NCBI RefSeq assembly: GCF_037126465.1
Contig: NC_088204.1
Coordinates: 67,641,807-67,705,806 of the forward strand
Direction of reading: 5' to 3'
From: Ornithodoros turicata
Lineage: Eukaryota; Arthropoda; Arachnida; Ixodida; Argasidae
Length of the DNA stretch: 64,000 nt
Shown here: piece after piece, positions 22,660 to 34,189 of the stretch
How positions within the stretch are numbered: position 1 is the first letter of the stretch
How the letters are laid out: the number at the start of each line of letters is the position of its first letter
Notes under the pieces: generated by a model
Database searches by the model: none
What the model was told of the DNA's origin: nothing
The model's input: only the letters and a program-made list of their open reading frames with translations
Program-made: the position numbers and the translations under genes

Positions 22660-22835
22660 GGAGCGCACGGAAACTGGTGGTTTGAGGGTGACGCGACAAT
22701 GTCTATGCACAGAGTGGGGTGGTACTCAGGCACCCTAAGCTCAATGTAAAAGTACCGCTCTCACGTGTGGGGCAAAGTTCGCCTTTGTACCGTAAGACAG
22801 CGCTGCATTCTAGAGGTGTCCTGAGCATGATTACG

Positions 22836-23186
22836 TTACAGGGCATGCAGGTACGTGACAGATATGATAGGGAATTCCGCTATTCTTCTCGCTAGAGGGC
22901 TATCATTTAGCAAAATATTCGCATCATGAAAATTTGTGCGCAACATTACTCGTAGTGAGGCACTAATCCTTGCCCTCATATCGCGCGGAAGTTCGTGCAA
23001 AAGTAAAGTTTCCTTAATTTTTGGATATCTTCGGTACGTTGTAGCTAAGCAATCAAGGTTGCCGGCATTTGTTTGTTTTCCTCCTTCCGTCTTTCCTTTC
23101 TGTGACACAGCGTATAATGTCGCAGCAAAAAACTTCATGAACCTTGCCAAAGAATATTCTATGGACCTTAGACACCTATGACACAT
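22836..23186 (-). CDS. Candidate coding exon, weakly channel C-linker-like
   Basis: A 116-codon minus frame with no stop contains KETLLLHELPRDMRARISAS, then LRVMLRTNFHDA. The pattern LPxxxRxxIxxxLxxxLxxxxxFxxA resembles the C-linker of cyclic-nucleotide-gated and HCN-type channels, just after the last membrane helix. No helix or nucleotide-binding domain is visible beside it. A possible acceptor (CTGTGTCACAG) lies near 23100. Codon bias is weak. The resemblance is short, so the family call is only a suggestion; chance is the main alternative. Confidence 0.22.
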   Translation of the reverse strand: MCHRCLRSIEYSLARFMKFFAATLYAVSQKGKTEGGKQTNAGNLDCLATTYRRYPKIKETLLLHELPRDMRARISASLRVMLRTNFHDANILLNDSPLARRIAEFPIISVTYLHAL

Positions 23187-23189
23187 ATA

Positions 23190-24420
23190 TATCGGTTACC
23201 ACAAAAATAACTTTAACCTGCGTGCTATCGACTTTTAAAAAGCAATACACACTTGTCGCGCTTGGAAAGCCCCCGAAACTACGATGTCCATTTTCCTCTG
23301 CGGAACGCAGAACCCTCACTTCGTCATCGAACCATCAGAACGCACGCAGTAACTCAACTTAACAGCGACATCCCCTCGCTACCATCTACGCCACCATCCC
23401 TCTTTTCCGTCATTAAGTCACACCCCCGTTACAAAAGAGACATATCAATACAAGCCGCACAACCCGTGACGCAACCCAGTAGAGCAATTCACCGACCGAA
23501 TCCCCCCCCCCCCACCCCTCCATTGCCACGTTTCATCAACCCCTATAGTACACAGCTTGACCCGACGACTCGCACGCCACCACGATAACACACTGAAACG
23601 TGGCGCCCCCTACGCACACAATCACAGCTTCACGCTATGCTACCCTCCCTACCACCACCACCACGTCCAATCGGAACGGCAGCACGTGGTTCGCGTGCAA
23701 AGTCGTCGTTCATCAAAACAGAATGTCTCACTGTCTACTCGCGAGGGGCCGCAGTGATCAGTAATGTATGTGTCTGCGATCGGGGTCCGCAATTGTCCGG
23801 AACGTCACGCAACCCCCTCCCCCCTCCACCTCAATTCCAGCCGGACAAGTACAGATAGTGGAGGAAATAAAAGTGCGTAAGGCGAATAAATAGACTGGGT
23901 CATTTTTTTTATGCGACTTCCGTTAGGGAGCGCTGGTTGTTGAATGGCAATCGAGAATGAATGTTGCGTAATGTCGACTGCTGCCTTGTGAGCGATTGTG
24001 TGTGTGTGTGTGTTTTCACATAGACGTAGAGTCTATAACTTCCGGTACGGTGCTATCGCTTGTCCGCGGGGGTGATAGTGTGATTACAAAGCCGTGCTGA
24101 CATTTCTTCCGTGGCGGCGAGTAGAATTCACACGTACACATATTGTCAAAGAGTTTTTAAAGGAGCGTGGAAGGACTCGGAAATAAAGTGCGCCACGAAG
24201 AGTAGGAATTGGGATTACAATCCCTGGGGGATACATATTCGCCCAAAAAGCACGAGTGCAGCGCGTAATTCTCTTGCGCAAGACAGCTTGCAAACTCGTG
24301 GATGAAAGAAGAAAAAAAGAGAAGCCGCTTCCCTTGACTGACATCGTCTCCACCGCCAAATAGTGCATTGTGCGCCCCTTTTTCTTTCTATTTTTTGTGG
24401 TCGTATTTGGCGCCAAGCGT
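23190..24420. other. No gene recognised; C-rich low complexity
   Basis: C-run at 23502-23513, ACCACCACCACC near 23650, (TG)n at 23998-24013. Long plus frames here are Pro/Ser/His-rich artefacts of C-rich sequence. Confidence 0.45.
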
Positions 24421-24429
24421 CCCGTGTCT

Positions 24430-24605
24430 GACGCACAGAGCAGTCGACTCGTCGCCTTGCACCTGCGTCGTAGCAGACAATTCTCGGCAGCCAGTCCAAA
24501 TGCTCGGATGACCTGGCGTCACAACACGTCACAAGGAGCTGGAAGAGTTCGCCGCCGCTGCGTGCATTCTTGTTATCCAAAGCAAACATTTTACGTGACA
24601 TTTCC
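24430..24605 (-). CDS. Coding-like segment, unrecognised
   Basis: The minus frame reads SGGELFQLLVTCCDARSSEH, then LDWLPRIVCYDAGARRR, with balanced composition and moderate third-position GC. The overlapping plus frame is also open, so the evidence is ambiguous. No splice sites or family. Confidence 0.15.
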
Positions 24606-25148
24606 AGTAGGTGGAACGTTCATATGCCACGGTGTAAAAATGCTCAGTTGCTAGTTTGCAGTCGTTGTCTCTCTCTCTCTTGTTTCTAACCCTAGTCCTT
24701 GTGTTATGCTGCCTTTCGTCACCAAGCATATGTACCAACTACTGTGACTTATTCCGACATTAAGTGCATCTGCCTGCAAGAGTGAGTGGTCTGGACTCAC
24801 TCTTTCAGACGACAAAGGCCCTGTGACTGAGATAACTCATCCGTAGAGACACTGAACTAGAATGGATGTAGGAGTGACTCAGTCAGTCACCAAGGGACCC
24901 AAATGAAGTTCTATTCTGCCTCCAGTAGCTTCTGGCCCTGGGGTCACTCTCTTTGGGAGAATTTGAGGTAAGGGAATAGAATGGGCCTTGTTTGTATCCA
25001 AATGTCTGTGGGACACAAGAAAATTACCGAAAATGTACACCGGTGACACTCTGTAGGTTTGACTAGTGTCCTCTCAGTAAGTATGAAACCGTCTAGAGTA
25101 GAAGTATAGTTGCACGGAGGGAAAGAAAGAAGTCAGGTCCTCGGAGAT

Positions 25149-25260
25149 CAAACAGCACTCAAAAGAGTAGCCATGCACTGAAGCGTTTTACGTGTGAAAG
25201 CTAGTACCTTTAATAAATGTAAAAAGCTTCAGTGTCAACTTTTTGAGTGCTGTTCGACCT
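25149..25260. repeat. Hairpin repeat
   Basis: Left arm AACAGCACTCAAAAG ... CACTGAAGC pairs with GCTTCAGTG ... TTTTTGAGTGCTGTT across a loop of about 35 bases. Confidence 0.55.
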
Positions 25261-25264
25261 TCTA

Positions 25265-25340
25265 GTGTATTATAAAACAGATACAAATACATTCAGAGAA
25301 TGAGTATTAAATACATAATACAAATACTCAAAGTATATAC
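25265..25340. repeat. Degenerate TATTTAAATAC/ACAAATAC repeat
   Basis: Repeated ATACAAATAC and GTATTAAATAC motifs; an A/T-rich short-period repeat of a type common in animals. Confidence 0.5.
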
Positions 25341-25359
25341 ACTAATCAGGGTGCAGACC

Positions 25360-25740
25360 AGACTGCAGACTTCAAATTCCCTGACAGTTTTCCAGGTTTT
25401 CCCTGACTATTTCAAGCGAATTCCCTGACACAAACAAAATGGAACTTGGTGCCTGCTCCTACGTTTTCATACAGATCCATCATAAAACAGACCATTTATT
25501 AAGTATTAGTGAGGCTTTTCTACTTTTCTGCCTCATAGCTTGTCGCACTGGCGAACTGCAAGTCGCGGTAACGTTGCCGCGGCATCGCCGCTCAACCACC
25601 GGTCAACACTCACGATTCGCCGAACATCTTCATCGCGGAACTTCAGCTGCTTTTTGGCCAAATTCCCTGACAATTCCCTGACTTTTCCAGTCACATCAAA
25701 ATTCCCTGACAATTCCCTGTTTTCCAGGTTGGTAGACACA
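25360..25740. repeat. AATTCCCTGAC repeat element
   Basis: At least seven copies of TTCCCTGAC with TTTTCCAG between them, ending CCAGGTTGGTAGACACACC. This CCCTGAC/TTTTCCAG pattern with a GGTAGACAC end is seen in many animal genomes. It flanks a 160-base unique core (25440-25640). Confidence 0.6.
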
Positions 25741-25904
25741 CCGGTAACATAACTATGATACGAAGTACTACTATCACTGCGGACCCCTGGTACGAGGCAC
25801 GGACACAGCAGTAGCATACATTTCTTGGGAACTCTCTTGTTCCAAAAAGTTCCACTTTAGCTCCGCTAAGCAGCTATGCTTTCGAACTGTGTGCACGCGT
25901 GTAC

Positions 25905-26045
25905 CAAAGGCGAGAAGACAGCAAGGAGGAGCGAGACACTGAGGTGCTCTTATGCCTGTGAGGCTGACTTCAGAGGAAACTGCGTCCCGCATTTATCATA
26001 AAAGCCTACTGGTAAATCACAAGGAAAACTGGGCAAAAAACGTGA
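25905..26045 (-). mobile_element. Truncated SINE, copy 3
   Basis: GCTGACTTCAGAGGAAACTG, then GGAAAACTGGGC, align with the SINE body at 2860-2935. The tRNA-like head is missing. Confidence 0.5.
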
Positions 26046-26475
26046 CGTGCTGAGGTCGCGGGTTAAGTGCGGGTGCACCCGCGCTGCCACTGCGGATCGC
26101 GCGGGTACCCGCGCAATACACGCCTTCATGTTTTTTCGCCAAATACTAACACGCAAAAGGCCGGACTTGCAGTGCGTTTTATGATGATTTGATGACCGTT
26201 CTTTCAACAATTCCGTATCATGCCTTCGACGCAACAAATACAAAGTGCGAATAAACGTCCACAAACGATTTCGTACTTTTCTTATTTGCGCTGCAGTACT
26301 CTACCTTGTGTAACTCGGCTGCACGCGCCTGTAGTGCGGGTCCACGGATATACCCGCACGACCAGCGGATGCGGGTAGCTCCACCAAAACGTGTGCGGGT
26401 GCGGATTCGGAGATCCTGTCTGCGGGTGTGGTGCTGGTGCTGGTCGAGAATTACATACCCGCGCTCAATAGTTAT
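26045..26475. repeat. GCGGGTACCCGC repeat element
   Basis: Self-complementary motifs GCGGGTACCCGCGC and GTGCGGGTGCGG crowd both ends (26058-26120 and 26335-26460). A related element occupies 59080-59650. Confidence 0.55.
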
Positions 26476-26917
26476 GGTTGGAACCATGAAGGTTTTCTTA
26501 CGTAGAAGTGAACACAGTCAGCTACAAGAAGGTATGGAATTAAAAATATACCCAAAACACCGAATAATAAGTTCTGAAGCTAGTAAAAGCAGTTCTCCCG
26601 TGAAGACTGCATGCTCCCGTGCTCCCGGATTCGAGCAGGTGTTTTCGACAGTTCGCGTGAGGGTCGCACCGATATTAATGTGAAGACTAAGTGCAGGTCG
26701 ATATTTTTTCTGAGGGGAGGGTCCGGTCTACGACGGCATGCTACGTACACAGCCGAAGATGAATTGAAGCACATGATGACGCCATAAATTGGGAGAGGGG
26801 GAAGGTGAGCACTCGGAAACGTTTCCCGGCGGCAACAGGTACGCCTTTGGCACCAGTTTCTTCTGTCTTTGAATTTGTATACAGACGTATCCCGTTGCCA
26901 TGAGTGCCTTACCTTGT

Positions 26918-26920
<3 letters not shown>

Positions 26921-26953
<33 letters not shown>
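26921..26953. repeat. (AT)n microsatellite
   Basis: About 16 uninterrupted AT units. Confidence 0.9.
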
Positions 26954-26955
<2 letters not shown>

Positions 26956-28375
26956 GCTTATTCCGTGGTCCACACTTTGTTTGTCAGAAGGGTCCGCAGA
27001 ACCCTGACCGGACTAACTCAAAAACACAAAGCTTTGAGGCCAAGGCGGTAGATCAAATAAACGTGTAATAAATAAATTATAAATAATAAATAAACAATAA
27101 TCAAAATAATAAACAATAACAAATATTATAAATAAATCTTTCTCCAGCTTGGACAGCACATCAGCGACAGCCGGAACTGGCCAAGCAGCGATCCGAATGG
27201 GAAGACTACCGATTGGATGGTTAAGAAAGCCAATAATTCATTCTCATTGGTCGCAGGCCCGGTGTTGCGTGAATTATCCTCAACAATGCGCCCTACGGGG
27301 AGCTGTTGGGCCCTTGTGTTTATTCCCCTGGCAATATACATGCCTTTATGAGGACAGGCACGATAGCCAGATTTTCCCAGCATCTCAACGCACTCCCCTA
27401 ACACCACACAAAGACCTTACGACGCACAAAAAAAAAGTACCAAAAGAACCTAAAAAGACAGCAAATATGGCTGTCACACGCGCCTACAGAATTGCGATAC
27501 ACCCCCGATATCAAAAGCACGCCCAAATCCCTGACGAGACAGCCACTTGAACACCATCCAGACGGAGACAAAGCAGCTTACGTAAAGTTACTCAACATTG
27601 TGCCTATAACGACATAACTCCTGGTTCTGAAAACTTCATCACATACTGTATACTCTCTCATACGTGGACGCTATAGTGACGCTCCTTTCCGCCGCTTAAT
27701 AAAAACCGTCCCGCCGGTTAAAGTAGCGCCCCCCCCCCCCCCCAACTGCTAAACAGCCGCCATCTCCCAGTCAGATCCAATCAAGCCGTATATGCTGCCA
27801 TATAGTCTCGAACCGGGATAACGAAGATTGGAGCAGCAACATGGGCAGTGGGGATCACCGGAGAGACTGAAGAGGGGAGGGCGTTAATCGCGAGACAGCG
27901 CCGGAGAGTGTGCAGGCATATATAATTTATTACGGGCTATATGGCATATACAGAAAAGTACGGGAAGCATGGGCACACCGAGAAGAGCTTCCATGCATAA
28001 CGGAATACACGGTTGCTGGCCCCTTGAGATAACGTGTGTGTTCTTATTGGTCCCGTTGGCTTTTTGCGACGCTGCCGTGGGGAAACTTATCGAATTATTG
28101 TTCAGCGTAGTGATATGTGTGGAGGTGAATGCACGGCTGATGAAATAAACAGAGGTAGCCCTTACGCATTACGAAAGACGCGTCGTTCGCTGTTCAGTGC
28201 AGTGCGCTTGGATGATATTTTATTGCATTATACGGTACAGCCAGTGAACGCGGAACAGGTACATTATGTCCGCGTGTTGAAGCTGATCATGTAAATAGAG
28301 TCGGCGCCACAAAGACGACAGGTGGGCGGTTGACAACCATAACCAGTGATGTCATCTAGTTCCGTCTGCCATGGC
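26954..28375. other. No gene recognised
   Basis: A (TAAA)-like A/T-rich tract at 27060-27140 may be a retroelement tail. C-run at 27729-27743. The 86-codon plus frame at 28034 has no support. Confidence 0.4.
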
Positions 28376-28490
28376 TTCCGCTCAGAATCAAATACTTCCG
28401 CTTTTTAATACTGAGTGGAATACTTCCGCTCAGAATCACTTCCGGCCCTTCCGCTAATACTTCCGCTCAGAATCAAATTCAGACGATAAA
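28376..28490. repeat. Minisatellite, unit ATACTTCCGCTCAGAATCA
   Basis: Three clear and two partial copies of CTTCCGCTCAGAATCA separated by variable spacers. Confidence 0.6.
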
Positions 28491-28499
28491 TAATACACC

Positions 28500-29144
28500 T
28501 GTCACACGGCAAACCGAATAGCATTCCCAGCGAATGAGAGTCGCAGCGAATGTCATTCGTTTGTGTTGCATCGAGCTACACGAAGAAAGAGAATGTCATT
28601 CCCAAATGATGTCAGTGTCGATAATTAAGACACCGGTGCTGAACGTATGAAGCATTATACAGGTACACTAGTTTCATTTTTATTTATCTTGCTGGTAACT
28701 AGCCATACATTAGATTATTTCACGAAATCGTTGCTTTTTCAAAGACACTTAATTGGCACAGTACCACAAGCAAAGACAACTAAGAAGCCTATCTGCACTG
28801 CACTTGGCAACGTGGCGACTGGGAACGAGGGTGGTTCTCCGAAAAACAGCGTTTAGCCCTCCCTCCTTCGTGTCAAAAGTTTTCAAATTCGAGATAAAAT
28901 ATCGGGGTACAACTTTTCATTCGTCTTTTATTTCTTCAAACGGTTTATCGTTGTTCATTTTGCTACCTCTCTAATTCGAGGGTACGCTGTCGGTACGAGA
29001 GGGAAAAGAGAATTAGTACCCCGAACTCATTCGCTGGAATATCATTCGCATGCATTGCAATTTGATTTCACCGTGTGACACGAAACGAATGTCATTCACT
29101 GCGAATGCCATCCGTTGGGAACGACATTCAATTTGCCGTCTGAC
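28500..29144. mobile_element. TIR element, GTCACACGGCAAA ends
   Basis: The left end GTCACACGGCAAACCGAAT pairs with the inverse of GTCAGACGGCAAATTGAAT on the right. GCGAATGTCATTCG recurs near both ends as subterminal repeats. 645 bp, no transposase motif. Confidence 0.65.
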
Positions 29145-29764
29145 AATCGCGCGTTGGTGGCAGGGAACTTAAACGTGAGTGCCTTCTTCGTGAATGGAAG
29201 AAGCCAAGTGCTGCACAAATACATTCGATCGTAGTCGGCAGAACAGAGGACAACGAGAACGCATCTACTGTGGTGCTCAGTTAAAGAGGCACTGAGGTGA
29301 CACACATATTTTTTCTTCAACTGCGGCGTGTTCTGCAACATACAAAAAGAGCTCCTGCGAGAACAAACGGGATCACGTGACCAGTAGCATGCGCGGGAAG
29401 CCTGTGTTCCTCACGCCTTTCAATAGTCTTCCACTCTTTGAAACAGAGTGTAAGAGAACAAAGGAAAGATTACGGCACGTCGTGACGTCACATATCCCCC
29501 TGACAGCATGTGACCCGTGACGTAGACGGGAGCAGCTCAAGCGGATATAAGCAGCGCGTGAGCTGAGCAAAACGAAACAAAGAAGACAGACAGGGACTCG
29601 CCGACGTCACACGAGCCGACCACCGTCCGTTGCTGCTTTCTCCGAGTACAATATACCGCACAGCGAAAATATTTTGCATGGTAGTTCCTGACGGACAGTT
29701 TGACAGATGGGACAGGATTTCGAGCCACGTTAAATGCCACCTCATGGTTCCTTTACATTATAAC
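29145..29764. other. No gene; TATA-bearing segment
   Basis: CGGATATAAGCAGCGCG at 29539-29555 looks like a core promoter, preceded by CGTGACGTCA. No coding start or LTR partner follows. Confidence 0.25.
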
Positions 29765-30225
29765 TAGGGTTTCGATCCGGTTTTCGGCTGATGTTTTTTC
29801 CGAAATTCTGCGGAAAAAAAAAAACGCTGATTTTGCGAACAACTAGAAACGGCGGTTTTCGGTGATAACTTCTGATGTTGCCACCCACGGCGGATATCGG
29901 CAAAAAAAGAAAGGAAAGAAAGCCATTGCGCATTTGAACACCTTTCTAACTTGGGAACCAATAGCTCTTTACAACTTGAACTTGTTATAAAAACCGTGTC
30001 AACGACTCGCAAGACATGGCACATCGCTCTTTTCTGTGAAATATACCCACCGTCCCAGTTAGCACCTTCTTTGTATGCCCTATTGCGCTGGAAAACCACA
30101 GCGTCTCAGTGGTGGTATTATGGAATCGGTCAGGTCAAATTGCTGGCCCTAGTGACGGCGGTTATTCGTTTTCGTCGAACAGTTTTCGGCGGTTTTCGGT
30201 AAATACCGAGAACCTCGAAGCCCTA
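29765..30225. mobile_element. TIR element, AGGGTTTCGA ends
   Basis: AGGGTTTCGATCCGGTTTTCGG on the left (29765-29786) is matched by inverse GGGCTTCGAGGTTCTCGG at 30207-30224. CGGCGGTTTTCGG occurs near both ends. Non-coding. Confidence 0.6.
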
Positions 30226-30800
30226 TTCCATTCACCAAGCGGTCTACCAGGAGTTACCATGAGCTGCGCGGTTTCTCGTCGCTGTGCAATTCAACTGAAA
30301 AGAAACGCCCTAAGAAATACAGCCGTGCGCTGCGCGACACTGCCTTCTTCTGGCGTAAGGTAATCTAGTCCGTGTGACGCAGCATCACCGTCACCAACAC
30401 TCGTTAGGTCTCAGTTCCTACTGGAAAATTTCCGTCTGCTGAGGACACGGCTCGGTGCCATTTCCTAGTTGGCCCAAGCGAACCATGGTAAAATGACTGA
30501 AGCCGCCATATTATGACCCAGAGTTGAAAGGCATTGCCCAACGGAGTTTTCCAGTGTTTGTAACAAATAAAAGTTTCTAATATGAGTGAATACAACGATT
30601 TAGGAGGACGTCGTTGAGTCGTCTGACGTGCTTTTTAGTGTTTCGGCGGAACGTTTGATAGGTTTAAACCGATCGCGAAACGTTCTGGCTATTGGAAACG
30701 GCAGCTACAGTTCAGACTGGACATGGACTAGCACTGTGCCATCCGCTATGAGCCAAATTTGGAGCACAATGCATCCAGACAACCTCTATTTCGACCCCGA
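30226..30800. other. No gene established; possible 3' end
   Basis: An AATAAA at 30566 (AACAAATAAAAGTTTC) and a short ATG frame at 30258-30363 that meets a possible donor, GTAAG/GTAATC, are the only gene-like signs. They do not form a consistent model. Confidence 0.2.
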
Positions 30801-30823
30801 TTTTTTTTTTTTTTTTTTTTTTT
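30801..30823. repeat. Poly(T) tract
   Basis: 23 uninterrupted T; could be the inverted tail of a retrocopy, but no source sequence is recognised to its left. Confidence 0.7.
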
Positions 30824-31045
30824 GAGGGGGGGGTTATGTTCATAACAATGTCGTCACAATATGGATGCCGCCGCCGCCGTTGGACGCGCCGAATATAGGA
30901 AGACATAGATGGGGAAATTCTGACTTAGGCCCATCTGCTATACTTGCTGCCGACTATTCACGCGACGCTCTGACGTCATCACCACTCATTCACTTATGGG
31001 CTCAGTGAAGGAGGGGAAGGCTTTTACGGGTCGCCCAGATCGAAT

Positions 31046-31065
31046 ATCTATCTATCTATCTATCT
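31046..31065. repeat. (TCTA)n microsatellite
   Basis: Five tandem TCTA units. Confidence 0.8.
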
Positions 31066-31499
31066 CGCGCGCTGAGGTCAGCTAAGATCACTGCTCTAGC
31101 GCAAGAGCGCCTGGCAATTATTGCAGAATAGGCCGTATCCAAAAACGAAGAATGTATGGAAGGGGGCCTTCACAGTTCCTTCAACTAAAGCACCGCACTG
31201 ATGGAGATTCCAGGTGTGCCGAATTATCCGTCAGACAAGTGGATAACCCGGCATGCACACATGACACCCCACGTAGAAGTCAGCATCACATTTCGAACTT
31301 CAGCCCAACCGTCTAAACAGGAGACACGATAGCAGAAACGATTTCGACTTCTGGACGAAAAGATCTACAACGCAGGTACATAGCACTGTACGTTTCAAGG
31401 GCGTTCGGTTCACCAGGACCGCCTTGCTGCTTTACAGACGAAGCAATCTTTCTGCTGAAACCATAGAAATCATAAGGAAAGGGGCCAGAAGAAAAGCTG

Positions 31500-31740
31500 G
31501 GGGAGAGAGTGTTAGGGGAGAGCAGAGGAGTTGTACGGTGGCAAGACTCTCTCCCAATGTTCAAGTCCGGGAGGCGCCATGGTCGATATTCTGGATTCGG
31601 CCGGATTCGGCCACAGCCTTTCCACGTGTGAAGACTAGGTGCGTTCGGCGCGACGGTATCCAATCCCATGCAAGTCGCTTCCGCTGGGCTCCCTGTGCCA
31701 TACCATGTGAGAAGTGTGTTTGTTTTGTCTGCCATGACCT
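31500..31740 (+). repeat. Dispersed repeat related to 8322-8470
   Basis: Longer copy with CCAATGTTCAAGTCCGGGA, GGCGCCATGG and GGTATCCAATCCCATGCAAG. The 207-codon minus frame at 31313-31936 lies across it and is judged a shadow. Confidence 0.5.
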
Positions 31741-31873
31741 GTGCGCTTGGTCTTGGCCTCCTTAGGTAATGAGTTTCGCACCGTTTAAACATTGTGCTGC
31801 GACATGAAAGAACGGCGCACGGAACCCGTAGGAGCCACCGTTCGGAACACCCAGGGCCTACAGTATCGATCAT

Positions 31874-31891
31874 GGGGGGGGGGGGGGGGGG
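31874..31891. repeat. Poly(G) tract beside an element end
   Basis: 18 G followed by TATATATAT, ending 13 bases before the TTAA of the next element. Confidence 0.85.
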
Positions 31892-31904
31892 TATATATAT
31901 AAGT

Positions 31905-32528
31905 TTAAAGGGACTATGAAATTTCCCGAACCCCATACTTTTTTTTCAATGGAAACTGTTCTTCCCGCAGAGAAACTAATATGCCACAAATTTTTCCGGA
32001 CGAAATCGCTCCACTCTGCGAGGAGCGCGCGCTGGAAATGTCTCTTCCGCGTTCCTCCTCTCCCGCGCATATTTCCCTGCCGATGGTGTAACTGTACGGA
32101 CCGCTTTTCGGTTCCCCGTTACGTCACCGGTGTTGCACAATGGCAAGTAATGCCGCGAGTTCGCGCTGTGGCTGCCGCCACTGCCGAAATCTGCCGATCG
32201 CGCGAAAGCTGCTGTCATGGAGATTTCCACTCCCGATGAACGCATACGCGGGATCCTACGGCGCATGCTCCTGGCGGGATTCCTCGGCTCGGCAACACGT
32301 CACGATGACGTGTTGCTGAGCCGGCCGTGGTCGCGTCAAGTTACCCGTTGTGTCTCCGCTCGGCAGCCCGTCACGGCGCGGCGCCAGCTGTCCTCCCTTC
32401 GTCGCTCCGTTTAAATTCGCTCCCGAGAAATCCGCTCGCGCGACGAAAGTAAAATTTCAGTTCTAGACTCAGAAAAATGTCTTCTTTCTAACGAAACGAA
32501 GAAAAAAATCGTTTCATAGTCCCTTTAA
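31905..32528. mobile_element. Kolobok-like MITE, AGGGACTATGAAA family
   Basis: TTAA at both borders (31905-31908 and 32525-32528) with perfect inverted termini AGGGACTATGAAA and TTTCATAGTCCCT. 624 bp, GC-rich core, no protein. The TTAA target and AGGG start are shared with the THAP-bearing element at 5996, so both are put in one superfamily. A single related end (TTAAAGAGACTATGAAACG) lies at 37867-37885. Confidence 0.75.
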
Positions 32529-32563
32529 TAAACAGGAGGTGGCGTCCACGCAAGGAGAGGATC

Positions 32564-32776
32564 ATGAGGGCTCACATGTTGAGATGCCCCTCTTCGCTGG
32601 CTTGGCTTCTAGTTATTATGGAAGTTCTATGGCTGAACCAGAGACTCGATCTTATGGCGAATACGAAATCATTTTGCAACACGTCGTTCATCGTTGCTAA
32701 ACCTACCAAGCCGACAGTCTACATGAACTCCATTCATCGTCAACGGCCTCCGGAAGATCGAGTAATTACCTGGTAG
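32564..32776 (+). CDS. Weak candidate short secreted-peptide frame
   Basis: A 70-codon ATG frame starts with a hydrophobic stretch (SLAWLLVIMEVLWL) that could act as a signal peptide, then a polar tail with two Cys. A possible acceptor (TAATAAACAG) lies at 32535. No poly(A) signal or family. Confidence 0.15.
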   Translation: MRAHMLRCPSSLAWLLVIMEVLWLNQRLDLMANTKSFCNTSFIVAKPTKPTVYMNSIHRQRPPEDRVITW

Positions 32777-33007
32777 ACATTTTTGTTTGGCGGTGTGGAA
32801 CGCTAATGAATGGAAGCGTTTAAGAGAGGCGACGACCTAGAATGAGCGCGTGTTGCGGTCCACGCCACCGATGCTTTCGGCGTAGTGAGAGCTATGCTGC
32901 CGTAGCACTCCTCAGCATATTGGTTATTCTGAAACGGCCCGTGTAACCCGGTGAAACATGGAGCGTATCGGTTCCTATAGTTGATTTCCTCGCGCGATTT
33001 CTTCGTC

Positions 33008-33325
33008 CATGGTTCCCACTCAATTTGGGGAAAAAAATTCGAGGGGCTTTCGAGGACCTTTTAAGGCTTAGACGACGTTCTGCCCGGGATGTGAAACACG
33101 CGGTTTATGGCCTGGTATCAAACGACAGAATACATGGGGACTGCGCAATAGTGATCCGTTCATAAACGCGACTGCGAGCTCCTGGGAGGCGACAATAAGA
33201 GAAAAAAAAACATAATCATGGAGTTTTGAAGGACGGTGGAAAACTCCACTGTTTTCCCTGACCTCGAAGTATTTTCGAATTCCAGAGCATTCGAGGGTTT
33301 AAGAGACCAGATGGCAACCTTCTCG
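33008..33325. mobile_element. Inverted-repeat element, GGTTCCCACT ends
   Basis: The left CATGGTTCCCACTCAATTT ... CGAGGACCTTTTAAGG and the right TTTTCGAATTCCAGAGCATT ... AGATGGCAACC are inverse versions of one end. Pieces of the same family lie at 40526-40615 and 42615-42715. Confidence 0.5.
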
Positions 33326-34189
33326 ATACTTTCGACAAGGAGCGTGACCCGAAGGACGCCAAAAACCTGCGTCATCGACAAAAAAAATGGTGCAGAAAAA
33401 CAAGGTCGTCACTAACGTCAGTGAAGGCAGAGCAGAACGAAAGTAGCAAGATCGTCATCTCAAGATGGCCCTTCCCATTGAGCGGCGGAAATTGAGTGCC
33501 GGCCCTCGAGAAAGGCCGTCTCTGCTTAATACAGCGAGTCACCGAAAGATAGCGTCTAATATCTCTTCTCCCCTTGCAGTCTTTGCCTCGAGGTCCGTAT
33601 TTGCGAAACACAACAACCGTTCCTGGCGTATCAGTATCGCGCACACAAGATTGCTTCCACTTTTCTTTTTTCTTCTTCTTCTTCTTTTCCGGAGGTATAC
33701 AATGCGATAGCCGCGCCGCCTGGCGACAGGACTGGTTATAGAACATGGGAAGAAACGAAGCCCTTGTGTCAAGACCAGAGTATTCTACAGCACACCTTTT
33801 TGAGGCCTGTACAGTCAGTACGCTGCTACGCAGTAACTTTTTTAAAGGAGCACTAATGTGCTAAAAACTGTCCTTGCTTGCGCTCAATCGCGAACGACGC
33901 AACCGATAAGTCGCGTTCCTTTTGCGTTGGCGTTGACGTAACGGCATCTTTCATCCCGCGAGGAACGTTTGCACTTTAATGACCCTATAAGACTTCTCAA
34001 CAACCTGTATAACGTGTATATGGTGCTTTTGTAATTAAGCACACTTTTTTTGCTCCTCAGAATCAACTGAAAGGTGCAACTGGCTGTGGAACGAGATGTT
34101 AGCAACATCCATCTGTTTCAAATGGTATACATCACCCTGAAAAGTTGGTTTGTTTGAGGATACTTATTGAACGTCAATACTAGTGCGTT
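33326..34189. other. No gene recognised
   Basis: (TTC)n tract at 33663-33688. TTTTTTAAAGGAGCACTAA at 33839 resembles a TTAA-type element end without a partner. Confidence 0.4.

Noticed and set aside
29539..29555. TATA box as the start of an LTR
   Set aside because: No second LTR, primer-binding site or polypurine tract was found within reach; the same holds for 13040 and 52818.
31313..31936. 207-codon minus frame
   Set aside because: It spans a dispersed repeat, the poly(G) tract and the border of a TTAA element, so it cannot be one protein.
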